From Pseudomonas marginalis (GTDB taxonomy: Bacteria; Pseudomonadota; Gammaproteobacteria; Pseudomonadales; Pseudomonadaceae): 64,000 bases of DNA. Positions 7,329 to 16,540 of the stretch are shown here, piece after piece. Position 1 is the first letter of the stretch, and every line of letters starts with the position of its first letter. The stretch is taken from positions 5,190,001 to 5,254,000 of the forward strand of contig NZ_JALJWV010000001.1 in assembly GCF_024169655.1 (NCBI RefSeq), given 5' to 3'. The notes under the pieces are model-generated. The model made no database searches. It was not told where the DNA came from and was given only the letters and a program-made list of their open reading frames with translations. Made by a program: the position numbers and the translations under genes.

Positions 7329-9832
7329 CCCATCAAGCCCAACGTCTTGGCCTTGGCCACCGCCTGGGTGCGCCGCTCCACACCGAGCTTGCTATGGATG
7401 CGCCGCGCATGGGTCTTGACGGTGTGCAGCGAGATAAACAGCCGGTTGGCGATTTCCAGGTTGGAGTTACCGAGGGCGATCAGTTGCAGCACTTCCAGCT
7501 CGCGCTGGCTCAGCGGGTTGTCCGCCGTGCCTGTCGGCGAGGCCTGCGGCTCCAGGCCGAGTTCACTCAACAGCCCGGGCGAGCGTAAACGCAGTTCGCG
7601 AACCGCCTGCGGCACCTGGCAGCGCGCCGCCAGTTCCAGGCCGTTTTGCAAGGCTCGACGCGCCACCGCCGGTTCGCCCAGTTGCCAGGCCACCTCCCCC
7701 AGCACCAAGTGCAATTCGGCTTCCAGGCACAGCATGCCGCGTTGGCGGGAGGCATCCAGCAGCGCGTCAAGCCGCGCCAGCGGTTGATCGGCGACGCCCA
7801 GTTTGACCTCGGCCAACACCAACAGGTATTCAAGGCGCGGGATCAATTCCAGCGTGGCCGGGGGTGCCTGCTTGGCGCCTGGCCCACGGAAATGGCGAAG
7901 TACCCGGCGTATCGCTTCCTCCGTCAGTTCGGCGCGGCCCTGCTGTAACCAGAAGTGCCCGCTGACCAGCAACAGCACCGCGCGGTATACCGTGTCCGGT
8001 ACCTGGCGTTGCTGCATCAGGCGCTCGGCCTCGCGCAATTGGATAAAGGCCTGGGCGTAATCGCCATGGTTGGCCGCGAGCAATGCCAGGCCGAGAAAAC
8101 CATAAAGCACGCGCTTGTCCTGGCTGTGCAAACACATCGTCAAACCGGCGTCGAAACACTCGGCAGCCAAGGCATCCTGGCCTTGGCGCAGCGCCAGATG
8201 CCCACGCCGCAGGGCGATGCGTCCGACCAGCGGCCCAGCCTTCAGCCGCTGATTGAGCAACATCGCCTGCACCTGCTCCAACAGGCTCTGCGCCCGATAC
8301 GGTGCGCCACGCTGTTCGAGCAATTGCGCGTGATCCAGCTCCAGCAGGGCCTCGAGCAACAGCGAGCCATGGGCCCGCGCCAGGCACAGCGCTTCGCGGT
8401 TCAGGGCCTGGGCCGCCTCCAGCTCACCGCGCAACAAGGCCTGCTGGGTCAGCCCCGACAGGCACATCAGACGTGACGTCCACGCACTGTCGGGCAATGC
8501 CTGCAATGCCTCGAAGAAATGCTCGCGAGAGCCTTGCGCATCGCCTGCCAGATGCAGCAACCATCCCCACTGCGCCTGCCAGCGCGCCAACAACAGGCGT
8601 TGCTGTGCCGCCGACGGTTGCGGGGCGAAACGCGCCAGTTGGCCGATGCACACCGCGGCCTGCTCGAAGCGCCCGGCGAACAGCAACGCGGCCGTGACCA
8701 GCCCCACCAACTGCGCGGAACAGAGCATCAGCTCATCACCATGCTGCTCATGCAGGCGCAACAGCAGGGCGGCATTCTGCTGGCGGAACAGGTCTTCAAA
8801 GCTGAAGTGCTGCAACAGGCTGACGGCCACTTCGTATTCTTCGGCCAGCAGCGCCTGCTCGAACGCGGCTTGCCAGTCACGCTCGGCGCTGAACCATTGG
8901 CAGGCCCGTCGGTGCCAGGAGCGTTTGGCCGGCCAGGGTTCATCACGCATCAATTGCGCAAGCGGCGGGAAGACTTGTAGCCAGTCGGCGTCATCTTCCC
9001 AGGGCTGGATAAATGCACCGAGCGCCTGCAAGTCCCGCAGGTACTGATCGCCATCGCCAAAGCCGAACAGGTGCTCACACAAACCCACATTAAAACGCGG
9101 CAAATGCGCCAGCACACGCCAGGCTTCAACCAGCTCTGCCGGCAAGGTGCTGAACAGCTCATGTTGCAGGTAGTCGAGCAAGGTTTTCTCTGGATGGCCG
9201 TCGCCGAGCAAGGCGATGCGCACCCCGGCGCACCAGCCGGCGCTGAACTGCATCACGCGCTCGACACAGTGACCCGGCGCCTGGCCGAGCAGGGCCTGGA
9301 CTTCTTCGGCGCTGAACATCAGCTCGGCCGCGCTGCACTCCAGCAGTTCATCGTCGAGCAACAGCCGCGGCCAGTTACACGCAGGACGCCGCCGCGCGCC
9401 CAGCCACCAGGTCAGCGAAGGGTGACTGGCGGTGAGCAGGCGGTCGAGCAAAGCATCGAGTTCGGGCGCGGGCAGACGGCTGAAATCATCGAGAAACAGC
9501 CACGCCGCCGTCTGCCAGCGGCCGAGATCCTGCAGCAAGGTGGCTTCATCGGTAAACGCCAGGCCCAGGTTGTGCGCCAGGCGCCGGCACAAATCCAGCG
9601 GGCTTAGCGGCACGCCATTGAGCGGTAGCCAGTACACCTGACAACCCGCCGGCGCCTGCAAGGCACACTCGGCGAGCAGCGCGCTCTTGCCACTGCCGCC
9701 AGGAGCGCAGAGCAACTTGACCCGCGCCTGCGCCGCCAGCAAGGGCTCGGCCAGGCGCGGGCGCAACAGATGATGGGCGGACAGCCGGGGCATGAATCCA
9801 GGACGGTCCAGGCAGCGTGTCATGGCGGTCAT
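7325..9832 (-). CDS. MalT-like LuxR family ATP-dependent regulator
   Basis: This is a large (835-residue) regulator of the LAL/MalT class. Near the N-terminus it has a Walker A motif APGGSGKSALL in a STAND-type NTPase (about 30-330). A long helical TPR-like sensor region (about 350-750) follows, then a C-terminal LuxR helix-turn-helix with LSQRELEVLQLIALGNSN and SLHTVKTHARRIHSKLG. I chose 9832 as start because AGGA lies nine bases upstream. Such proteins bind an inducer and ATP, oligomerise and activate transcription. The gene lies directly downstream of the DUF1329 and DUF1302 genes on the same strand, with a perfect REP palindrome between, so these envelope genes are candidate targets (inference). 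Confidence 0.88.
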   Translation of the reverse strand: MTAMTRCLDRPGFMPRLSAHHLLRPRLAEPLLAAQARVKLLCAPGGSGKSALLAECALQAPAGCQVYWLPLNGVPLSPLDLCRRLAHNLGLAFTDEATLLQDLGRWQTAAWLFLDDFSRLPAPELDALLDRLLTASHPSLTWWLGARRRPACNWPRLLLDDELLECSAAELMFSAEEVQALLGQAPGHCVERVMQFSAGWCAGVRIALLGDGHPEKTLLDYLQHELFSTLPAELVEAWRVLAHLPRFNVGLCEHLFGFGDGDQYLRDLQALGAFIQPWEDDADWLQVFPPLAQLMRDEPWPAKRSWHRRACQWFSAERDWQAAFEQALLAEEYEVAVSLLQHFSFEDLFRQQNAALLLRLHEQHGDELMLCSAQLVGLVTAALLFAGRFEQAAVCIGQLARFAPQPSAAQQRLLLARWQAQWGWLLHLAGDAQGSREHFFEALQALPDSAWTSRLMCLSGLTQQALLRGELEAAQALNREALCLARAHGSLLLEALLELDHAQLLEQRGAPYRAQSLLEQVQAMLLNQRLKAGPLVGRIALRRGHLALRQGQDALAAECFDAGLTMCLHSQDKRVLYGFLGLALLAANHGDYAQAFIQLREAERLMQQRQVPDTVYRAVLLLVSGHFWLQQGRAELTEEAIRRVLRHFRGPGAKQAPPATLELIPRLEYLLVLAEVKLGVADQPLARLDALLDASRQRGMLCLEAELHLVLGEVAWQLGEPAVARRALQNGLELAARCQVPQAVRELRLRSPGLLSELGLEPQASPTGTADNPLSQRELEVLQLIALGNSNLEIANRLFISLHTVKTHARRIHSKLGVERRTQAVAKAKTLGLMG

Positions 9833-9941
9833 TGCTGCATCCTGCGTTTTTATTGTTATGCAACCTGACACCTACCCTAGCCCCGTGCTCGGCGATTCTT
9901 GAAGAAGTATTCAGCAGAGTGATTAATTGCCATGCACAAAA

Positions 9942-9979
9942 CCCAATGTGGGAGGGGGCTTGCCCCCTCCCACATTGGG
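9942..9979. repeat. Single REP palindrome
   Basis: A perfect 18-base stem (CCCAATGTGGGAGGGGGC and its complement) with a two-base loop lies between the DUF1329 gene and the LuxR-type gene. It may also work as a transcription stop or mRNA 3' end, but there is no T-tract. Confidence 0.9.
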
Positions 9980-10018
9980 ATTGCATTTCAAACACGCATC
10001 AGCGCACGTCCCAACGCA

Positions 10019-11377
10019 TCAGCGCACGCCCGAAGCCCTCAACGCCGCTGGCGTGTAATCCGCCGCCTTGGCCGCAAACCCGAACACAAAACTGCTCTTC
10101 TCCTCGTTCTTCATACCCAGGGCGATGTAACGTCCGGCGATGAGGTCGTACAGGGTTTCCACGGTGTAGGCCGGCACCTGGTGGTCGTAGTAGAACTGCG
10201 CATGGCCTTCGGCGACACGCCACAGTTGGCCACGGCCGTCGTAGTGATCCACCAGCGCGACCTGCCAGCTGTCTTCGTCGATGTACATGTGGCGCTTGGC
10301 ATAGATGTGCCGTTCGCTCGGTTTGACGGTGCCGACCACTTCCCACACGCGGTGCAGCTCATAGCGGGTCAGGTCCTGGTTGATATGCCCGGCCTTGATG
10401 ATGTCGTCGTACTTGAGGTTCGGCGAATCGAGCTTGTAGCTGTTGTAGGGGATGTACATCTCTTTCTTGCCCACCAGCTTCCAGTCATAGCGATCGGGGG
10501 CGCCGGAGAACATGTCGAAATTATCCGTGGTACGCAGGCCGTCGGACGCGGTGCCCGGACCGTCGTAGGACACTTGCGGCGCCCGGCGCACGCGGCGCTG
10601 GCCGGCGTTGTAGATCCAGGCCAGGCGCGGTTCTTTGACCTGGTCGAGGGTCTCGTGGACCAGCAGCACGTTGCCCGCCAACCGCGCCGGGGCCGTTACC
10701 GATTGCTTGAAGAAACTCAGCACGTTGGCGGCCTTGGCCGCGTCGATGTCCGGGATCGCCTGCGGCACCGCGACTTCTTCTTCAAAGCGGATCGGCGTGT
10801 AGCTGCCGTTCGTTTGCGGGGTCGCCTGGGTGATGATGCGCCGCAGGTTACCGCCGTGGTAACGGGTGATGTGGTTCCACAACACCTCCACGCCATTCTT
10901 GGGAATCGGGAAGGCGTAGTAGCGGTTGCCGGTGAAGTTCTCCAGGCCGTTGCCGTCGTTGATCGCATGCACGTTCAGCGCGCTGCGCTTGATCGACTCG
11001 TAGATATCCGGCGGCAGGTTGACCGTGCGGTGGCTCGGGTACACCGGGATCTTGTAGGTCTCCGGGTAGCGCTTGAACATTGCCACCTGACCGTCGGAGA
11101 GTTTGTCCTTGTACTTGTCGACCGTCGCGGCGGTGATCACGAACAGCGGTTTTTCACTGGCGAACGGGTCGGCGAGGAAGCCCTTGCTGTCCACCGCGCC
11201 GGCATTTTTCGGAATGCCACCGGTCCAGGCCGGGATCGAGCCGTCGGCGTTGCCGGCTTTTTCCGCGCCGACCGGGGTCAGGCTGGTGCCGAGCTTGGCG
11301 GCTTCTTCGGGCGACACGGCCGCCATGACGTTGGCGGCCAACACGCTCAGGGCCATCACAGCAATCAACTTACGCAT
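10019..11377 (-). CDS. DUF1329 family exported protein (LolA-like fold)
   Basis: The 452-residue protein begins with a signal peptide ending near AANVMAA and is otherwise soluble, so it is expected in the periplasm or at the outer membrane. The family has a LolA/LolB-like fold and is usually encoded next to a DUF1302 protein, as here, with 26 bases between the two genes. The pair is often linked to RND-type export or to handling of hydrophobic compounds, but no biochemical role can be assigned from this sequence. It is very probably co-transcribed from the promoter upstream of the DUF1302 gene. Confidence 0.85.
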   Translation of the reverse strand: MRKLIAVMALSVLAANVMAAVSPEEAAKLGTSLTPVGAEKAGNADGSIPAWTGGIPKNAGAVDSKGFLADPFASEKPLFVITAATVDKYKDKLSDGQVAMFKRYPETYKIPVYPSHRTVNLPPDIYESIKRSALNVHAINDGNGLENFTGNRYYAFPIPKNGVEVLWNHITRYHGGNLRRIITQATPQTNGSYTPIRFEEEVAVPQAIPDIDAAKAANVLSFFKQSVTAPARLAGNVLLVHETLDQVKEPRLAWIYNAGQRRVRRAPQVSYDGPGTASDGLRTTDNFDMFSGAPDRYDWKLVGKKEMYIPYNSYKLDSPNLKYDDIIKAGHINQDLTRYELHRVWEVVGTVKPSERHIYAKRHMYIDEDSWQVALVDHYDGRGQLWRVAEGHAQFYYDHQVPAYTVETLYDLIAGRYIALGMKNEEKSSFVFGFAAKAADYTPAALRASGVR

Positions 11378-11403
11378 AGAGTCTTGTCCTTCTTTAAGCC
11401 AAA

Positions 11404-13194
11404 TCAGAAGTTCACGCCGACGCTGAGGGCGAGGAAGTCGCGGTCGGTCAGGGTGTTGTAGTCGCCACCAAAAAAGTCGGTGTAGTTCAGGCTGGCGGTG
11501 TAGGTGTTGCGGTAGTCGGCATCGACACCGACGCTGATCGCCTTGGCACCCTGGTTGAACAAGCCGTTGGGGCCGTAACCGTTGACGTCATGGGACCAGG
11601 ACAGGTTGGGCTTGAGGTTCACCCCGGCAAACACGTTGTTGTAGTCGAGGATGGCGCGGGCGCGATAACCCCAGGAATTAGCCGTGACGAAACCGTCGGT
11701 GTCGCCACCGAAACCGTAGGCGCCGTAGACCGAGTCGCGGCCGTAGCGCAGTTTGCTTTTCGCTTCCAGCCCGCCGACGTGGACGAAGGCGGCCTCACCC
11801 ACCAGGGTCAGGCGTTCGGCACCCAGGACCTGGTCGAAGAACTGGGTCATGGTGCTCTGGATCTGGGTGATTTCCTTGCGCCGGTAACCGGCGTTGTCGG
11901 CGCCAAACGAGCTGCGGATCGGCGAAGCGGTATTGCCGGCAATCGGGTTGATCAGGGCCAGGGTCAGGTCAGTGGTATTGAGTTGCACCGGCGCATTCGG
12001 GCGGTAGCTGATTTCCCCGGTCCAGGCCGTGCCGGTGGGCAAGGTGGTGGAGAAGCTCGCACCGTACAGGCGAATATCTTCCGGGTAATCGAGATAGTAC
12101 TGGCCACGGCCAAGCATGGTGCTTTGGGCCAGGGCCGAGCCGGTGCCTGGCGCAATGGCGTTGGCGGTGTTGACGATGCTCCCGATGGTGGCCAGGTTGG
12201 TGTTGGCCGTGAGGGTGCCGACGGTCGGCGTGCGGCTGTGGTAGTTCATGAAGTACAGGCCGTACTCAGTGTCGTCGCCCAGCCAGCGCAAGGCCGCGCC
12301 GAACTGGCCGCCATCGCGGGCATCACGGTCCTTGGCGCGCTGCACCACGACGCCTTCACGCGTGACCTCAAAGCCCTGGCCGAACGCTGCGGCCACCGGT
12401 TGCAACGGCGCAATCGCCGGGCTGCCGACCGTGTAGTTGCCGTTGCAACCATGGGCCGCCACGTCGCCACCAAAGAACGTGCCGCAGTTATCCAGCACGG
12501 TGTTTTCCCAGTTCAACTGGTAGAAGCCTTCCACCGTCAGTTGGTTGGTGAGGCTCTGGGAGGCGAACAGCATATTGACCGGTATCAGCCCTTCCTTGAT
12601 CTCGGCGCCGGGGCGACGGAAGGCCGATACGTCGATGGGGTTGATGCTGTTGATGGAGTTACCGATAAACGTACTCTCGCCCCAACTCACCACCTGCTTG
12701 CCGACGCGCACGTTGCCCGGCCGGTCGGCGATGGAATAGTTGTGATAGACAAACGCATCCAGCAGCTCGTAGCCGGAGGAGCGCGCGCCTTCGTCGCGAT
12801 GGTGATTGCTGATCTGCTTGAACTCGCGGTCTTCGTCCTGCAGCTCGAAGTCGTACCAGTACTTGCCGCGCACGAATACGCCGCTGTCGCCGTACTTGAG
12901 TTCCAGGTCGTGGATGCCTTTGAAGATCTTGGAGAAGGTCTCGCCCTTCTTGAAGTTCAGTCGCCCATCATCCCCGGTGGAAGCCTGCCCCGTGCCGCCA
13001 TTGGAGACGCCCACCAGCTTCTTGTCGGCATCGCGCATGCCCCAACTGGCGCCGACCGACAGCGAGGAATCGAATTGCCCTTCGATCTCGCCGATGTTGA
13101 ACGAAACAGCCTGCGCCTGGGCACAGCATCCCAACGCAACCGCAGTGGCCAGCGCCTGCGGTGTGAAGATGGCGCGCATTGTTGTTTTTGTCAT
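11404..13194 (-). CDS. DUF1302 family outer-membrane protein
   Basis: This 596-residue protein has a signal peptide (about residues 1-29, cleavage near AQAQA) and is rich in alternating polar/aromatic strands. It ends in LALSVGVNF, with the terminal phenylalanine typical of outer-membrane beta-barrels. I chose the start at 13194 because a GGGGAAG site precedes it and the signal peptide then begins properly. A further upstream frame lacks coding character. It forms an operon with the DUF1329 gene downstream. The likely role is an outer-membrane channel or lipid/hydrophobic-substrate protein, but the substrate is unknown. Confidence 0.85.
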   Translation of the reverse strand: MTKTTMRAIFTPQALATAVALGCCAQAQAVSFNIGEIEGQFDSSLSVGASWGMRDADKKLVGVSNGGTGQASTGDDGRLNFKKGETFSKIFKGIHDLELKYGDSGVFVRGKYWYDFELQDEDREFKQISNHHRDEGARSSGYELLDAFVYHNYSIADRPGNVRVGKQVVSWGESTFIGNSINSINPIDVSAFRRPGAEIKEGLIPVNMLFASQSLTNQLTVEGFYQLNWENTVLDNCGTFFGGDVAAHGCNGNYTVGSPAIAPLQPVAAAFGQGFEVTREGVVVQRAKDRDARDGGQFGAALRWLGDDTEYGLYFMNYHSRTPTVGTLTANTNLATIGSIVNTANAIAPGTGSALAQSTMLGRGQYYLDYPEDIRLYGASFSTTLPTGTAWTGEISYRPNAPVQLNTTDLTLALINPIAGNTASPIRSSFGADNAGYRRKEITQIQSTMTQFFDQVLGAERLTLVGEAAFVHVGGLEAKSKLRYGRDSVYGAYGFGGDTDGFVTANSWGYRARAILDYNNVFAGVNLKPNLSWSHDVNGYGPNGLFNQGAKAISVGVDADYRNTYTASLNYTDFFGGDYNTLTDRDFLALSVGVNF

Positions 13195-13524
13195 GCGTCT
13201 TCCCCGGTGAGTGACAGAAGGCCCCACCCTACTGCCGCCCTTCGGGAGCGATAAGCGCACCAAGGAGGTATTCGTGTTGTCGCTCGAAAGGATTAACAGC
13301 CGCTCTGGCGCGGCTCTGCGCATGGGCATGCAGCCTGTGGATGGCGGGTTATCAGGCCGGTGGATAGCGCCGAGGGAACTGTTTCCATATCAGTAACAGT
13401 CCTTGTCACGAACCGCTATTACTCATTTTGTTACAACCCTCTATTCTTGCCTGGCTTTCAGGGCAAATGGCCCGCTTCCACCTTCGGGAGAAAAGCTGAA
13501 ATTCGACGGATTGGCTAATATATT
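13195..13524. other. Upstream region of the DUF1302 operon
   Basis: This stretch of about 330 bases holds no convincing gene. It should contain the promoter of the DUF1302-DUF1329 operon on the minus strand. The right part carries AT-rich boxes that fit a plus-strand promoter for the small RNA proposed next. Confidence 0.4.
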
Positions 13525-13613
13525 CAATCTGTTACCAGTGTTCACTGACGTTGAGTCTGTCGCTCCTTGATCCAACGTCTTACTTCGGCCGCTGCTTTGC
13601 AGCGGCCTTTTTT
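13525..13613 (+). ncRNA. Candidate structured small RNA
   Basis: An intrinsic terminator (GGCCGCTGC, TTT loop, GCAGCGGCC, six T) at 13587-13613 points in the plus direction, yet no plus-strand gene lies upstream of it for 6 kb. Just before it is a perfect 7-bp stem, GACGTTG (13547-13553) and CAACGTC (13573-13579), closing a 19-base loop. A -10-like box TAATAT/TATATT lies at 13516-13524 with a weak -35 CTGAAA at 13496. This fits an independent RNA of about 80-90 bases. I do not recognise it as a named Pseudomonas sRNA. The 5' end is approximate. Confidence 0.5.
13587..13613 (+). terminator. Orphan plus-strand intrinsic terminator
   Basis: A perfect 9-bp GC-rich stem with a three-base loop and six T residues. 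It has no protein gene to terminate and so supports the small RNA call. Confidence 0.85.
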
Positions 13614-13620
13614 ATGCCTG

Positions 13621-13651
13621 AAAAAAAGCGGGGCGCCATCAGCGCCCCGCA
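13621..13651 (-). terminator. Intrinsic terminator of the SDR operon
   Basis: The stem GCGGGGCGC / GCGCCCCGC is followed on the minus strand by seven T residues. It lies 26 bases after the stop codon of the SDR gene. Confidence 0.85.
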
Positions 13652-13676
13652 GTATTCATGGTGCATCTAGCAATGA

Positions 13677-14588
13677 TCAGAGGCTGAACTTCTGCAAATT
13701 GGCCATCATCTCCTTCAAAGCCTCAATCGTGTCCTTGGGATGCACCGCACCGTCGAAGTCACAGATCTGTTGCCAGTGCGCGGCCACGTCATCCGGCGTG
13801 AACCCGGCCTGCGGGTCGAAGCCCACGCCGAGGCTGCGTTCCCAGCGGGTCTTGCCGATCCAGCCGCCGCCCACTTCAAACAAGCCTGAGGTTTCCTGGC
13901 ACGCCTCGCTGCCGAGGTACACCACCAGCGGGCTGACCAGTTCCGGCTTGAGGCGCTCGAACACCTGCGGCGGGATCAGACCTTCAGTCATGCGTGTGCC
14001 GCCGGTGGGGGCGATGGCGTTGACCAGGATGTTGTTCTTGCGCCCTTCCAGCGCCAGGGTGCGGGTCAAGCCATACAGGCCGAGCTTGGCCATGCCGTAG
14101 TTGGACTGCCCGAAGTTGCCGTAGATGCCCGACGTGGACGCAGTAAAGATCACCCGACCATAGCTTTGCTCACGCAGATGGGGCCAGGCGGCGCGGGTGA
14201 CTTTGTAGGCACCTTCGACATGCACCCGGTAAACCAAGTCCCAGTCGCTGTCGTCCATTTTGTGGAAAGTCTTGTCGCGCAGGATGCCGGCGTTGTTCAC
14301 CACGACGTCGATACGCCCGAAAGCGTCCAGGGCGTTCTGTACGATTTTCTCGCCATCGGTGACGGAATCATGGTTGGCTTCGGCAATGCCGCCAGCCTCG
14401 CGGATTTGTGCGACCACACGGTCGGCCGCCGACGCATTGGCGCCTTCGCCCTGGGTGGAACCACCGAGATCGTTGACCAGCACTTTGGCCCCGTGGCTGG
14501 CGAACAGCAGCGCATGGGCCCGGCCCAACCCGCCGCCGGCACCGGTGACGATCACGACCTTATCCTGGAACTGCACTGACTCACTCAT
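13677..14588 (-). CDS. SDR family oxidoreductase (MFE-2 / HSD17B4-like)
   Basis: The 303-residue protein is a classical short-chain dehydrogenase. It has a cofactor motif TGAGGGLG near the N-terminus, NNAG in the core, and the catalytic pair in YGMAK. The VNDLGG segment and the C-terminal extension resemble the (3R)-hydroxyacyl-CoA dehydrogenase part of peroxisomal multifunctional enzyme 2, so a hydroxyacyl-CoA or sterol-like substrate is possible. The start at 14588 follows GGAG, while a start seven codons earlier lacks one. It is the last gene of a three-gene minus-strand set with an alpha/beta hydrolase and a class II aldolase, and is followed by a strong terminator. Confidence 0.88.
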   Translation of the reverse strand: MSESVQFQDKVVIVTGAGGGLGRAHALLFASHGAKVLVNDLGGSTQGEGANASAADRVVAQIREAGGIAEANHDSVTDGEKIVQNALDAFGRIDVVVNNAGILRDKTFHKMDDSDWDLVYRVHVEGAYKVTRAAWPHLREQSYGRVIFTASTSGIYGNFGQSNYGMAKLGLYGLTRTLALEGRKNNILVNAIAPTGGTRMTEGLIPPQVFERLKPELVSPLVVYLGSEACQETSGLFEVGGGWIGKTRWERSLGVGFDPQAGFTPDDVAAHWQQICDFDGAVHPKDTIEALKEMMANLQKFSL

Positions 14589-14706
14589 ACCGAACTCCAA
14601 TGGCGACAATGGGAATGGGTCGAGTGTCAGGCACAGGGCCTGCGGTCACAATAAATACGGCCAGGGCTGAATGGTGCGCGATAAGGCTGAAGGATGATTG
14701 CCTGTT

Positions 14707-15609
14707 TCAGGAATAGGCCATGCGCGGCGCCACCTGCACGATCCGCTGTCGAAACTCCAGGTAATGCTTGAGCACCTGCACCGGCGCTTCGATCTGCGGG
14801 TAGTGGCCGATATTGGCCAGCAATACCGTGTCGGCGTGGGGCACCAACTGGCGGTAACGCTCGACCATGTGGGCGCCGGAAATCGGGTCGAACTCGCCGT
14901 CGATCACCCGCAGCGGTACGTCGCCACGCTGCAGGGCGCCCACCCAACGCTCACGCAGGCGACGGCGCTGGGGAATGTAGTTGATCAGTTTATGCAGGAT
15001 GCGCGGCCCGTCATTGCAGTCGATCAGACTCCAGAAATCATCGAGGGCGCTCTCACTGGGACGGGTCTGCGCGCCGAAAATCTGGCTGAAACTGTCGGAC
15101 AAGGCATTGCGCCCAAATGCGCGACCGATCATCCAGCCCAAGGGGCTGAGCAGCAATTTCTGCACCAGCACCAGGCGATGGGTTTCGGGGAACAGCCCGC
15201 CATTGAGGAACACACAACTGGCCATCTGAAAACCGCCTTCGTGATGCCGCGCCAATAATTCCTGGGCGACGCTGTCCCCGTAATCATGGGCCAGCACATG
15301 CACCGGTTGTCGCACACGCAGGTAGTCGAGCAGCGCCTGTTGCAAATCGGCCTGTTCCAACAGGCAATAGTCGTGGTCCAGCGGCTTGGCCGAATCGCCA
15401 AACCCGAGCATGTCGCAGGCGATCACCAGATTGCGCTGGGCCAGGGGCTGCCACAGGTAATGCCAGTCCCAACTGGCGGTCGGGAAGCCATGGATCAGCA
15501 GCAGCGGCTCGCCCTGCCCGGCCACCCAATACCGAATGGTGCGGCCACGGAAAACGAAACTCTGGCCGCACTTGCGCCAGGCCCTGAGCGGAATCTCGGC
15601 GAGAGGCAT
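14707..15609 (-). CDS. Alpha/beta hydrolase with Asp nucleophile motif
   Basis: The 300-residue protein shows the oxyanion segment HGFPTASWDWHYLW and a nucleophile elbow HDYGDS. The aspartate there (H-D-Y-G) places it with the epoxide hydrolase / haloalkane dehalogenase / MEST branch rather than with serine esterases. The catalytic histidine is probably in ANIGHYPQ near the C-terminus. Its ATG overlaps the stop codon of the upstream aldolase gene in the string TGATG, so translation is probably coupled. The natural substrate is unknown. Confidence 0.85.
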   Translation of the reverse strand: MPLAEIPLRAWRKCGQSFVFRGRTIRYWVAGQGEPLLLIHGFPTASWDWHYLWQPLAQRNLVIACDMLGFGDSAKPLDHDYCLLEQADLQQALLDYLRVRQPVHVLAHDYGDSVAQELLARHHEGGFQMASCVFLNGGLFPETHRLVLVQKLLLSPLGWMIGRAFGRNALSDSFSQIFGAQTRPSESALDDFWSLIDCNDGPRILHKLINYIPQRRRLRERWVGALQRGDVPLRVIDGEFDPISGAHMVERYRQLVPHADTVLLANIGHYPQIEAPVQVLKHYLEFRQRIVQVAPRMAYS

Positions 15610-16391
15610 CAATTTTTATACCCCGGATCTTGCAGGTCCAATTTACGCAGCAACGCCGGCCAGGCCAGCGCGCCTCCCATACCTTGGGCGCTCTTTGTGA
15701 CAGCCGCCACCATCGCCCTGGCCCCAGCGAGAATCTGCGGGTCGATGGTGATCAATTCAGCCGCGCCGTTTTGCGCAAGCACTTGGATATCACAGGCGCG
15801 CTGAAAGGTGAACATCATCAGGAAGGTGTCGGCAATCGTCCCGCCGCAGGTCAGCAGGCCATGGTTGTGCAGCATCAGGAAATTGTTTTCGCCAAGGTCG
15901 GCCTGCAAGCGCGCTTTTTCTTCGTGATTCAGCGCCACGCCTTCATACGCGTGATAGGCCAGGCTGGACAACACGAACAAGGACTGCTGGCTGATGGGCA
16001 ATACGCCCTGCTTCTGCGCAGACACGGCAACCCCCGCCGCCGTATGGGTATGCAGCACGCACACCACGTCGTGGCGCACTTCGTGGATGGCGCTGTGGAT
16101 GGTGTAGCCGGCCGGGTTGATGTCGTAAGGGCTGTCCATCCGCTTGTTGCCGGCCTGGTCAACCTTGACCAGGCTCGACGCCGTGATCTCGTGGAACATC
16201 AGCCCATAAGGGTTGATCAGGAAATCATCGGTGCCCGGCACCTTGGCCGAGATATGCGTGAAAATCAGATCATCCCAGCCGTGCAGGGCGACCAGGCGAT
16301 AGCACGCAGCCAGATCGACGCGGGTCTGCCATTCGGCGGCGCTGACCTGATCTTTGACATTCTGTGGCGATACAACGGGGGCTAGGCTCAC
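15609..16391 (-). CDS. Class II aldolase/adducin family protein
   Basis: The 260-residue protein carries the metal site of class II aldolases: HTHTAAG in the centre and HNHGLLTCG later, whose histidines bind zinc. Members act on sugar phosphates or other hydroxy-carbonyl compounds, and many are of unknown function, so I do not assign a reaction. It is the first gene of the aldolase, hydrolase and SDR operon. The start at 16391 is preceded by AAGGAGGTCG, a strong ribosome binding site. Confidence 0.85.
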   Translation of the reverse strand: MSLAPVVSPQNVKDQVSAAEWQTRVDLAACYRLVALHGWDDLIFTHISAKVPGTDDFLINPYGLMFHEITASSLVKVDQAGNKRMDSPYDINPAGYTIHSAIHEVRHDVVCVLHTHTAAGVAVSAQKQGVLPISQQSLFVLSSLAYHAYEGVALNHEEKARLQADLGENNFLMLHNHGLLTCGGTIADTFLMMFTFQRACDIQVLAQNGAAELITIDPQILAGARAMVAAVTKSAQGMGGALAWPALLRKLDLQDPGYKN

Positions 16392-16540
16392 GGCAACGAC
16401 CTCCTTGACGCACTTTCTTATTATTTTTTAAGTGAAAGGTCAGTGTAGTCAGACGTCGTGGCGCAGGTAGTTGCCTTCGCAGCCAGCTTGATGGCCGCAC
16501 GAGTCAGCCATGAGAATAGTTTAAATCTGTCCAAGTCGCG

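Noticed and set aside
9932..11461. 509-codon frame opposite the DUF1329 gene
   Set aside because: High G+C mirror frame. The minus-strand gene has a signal peptide and family motifs.
11590..13254. 554-codon frame opposite the DUF1302 gene
   Set aside because: Mirror frame without a domain or start signal.
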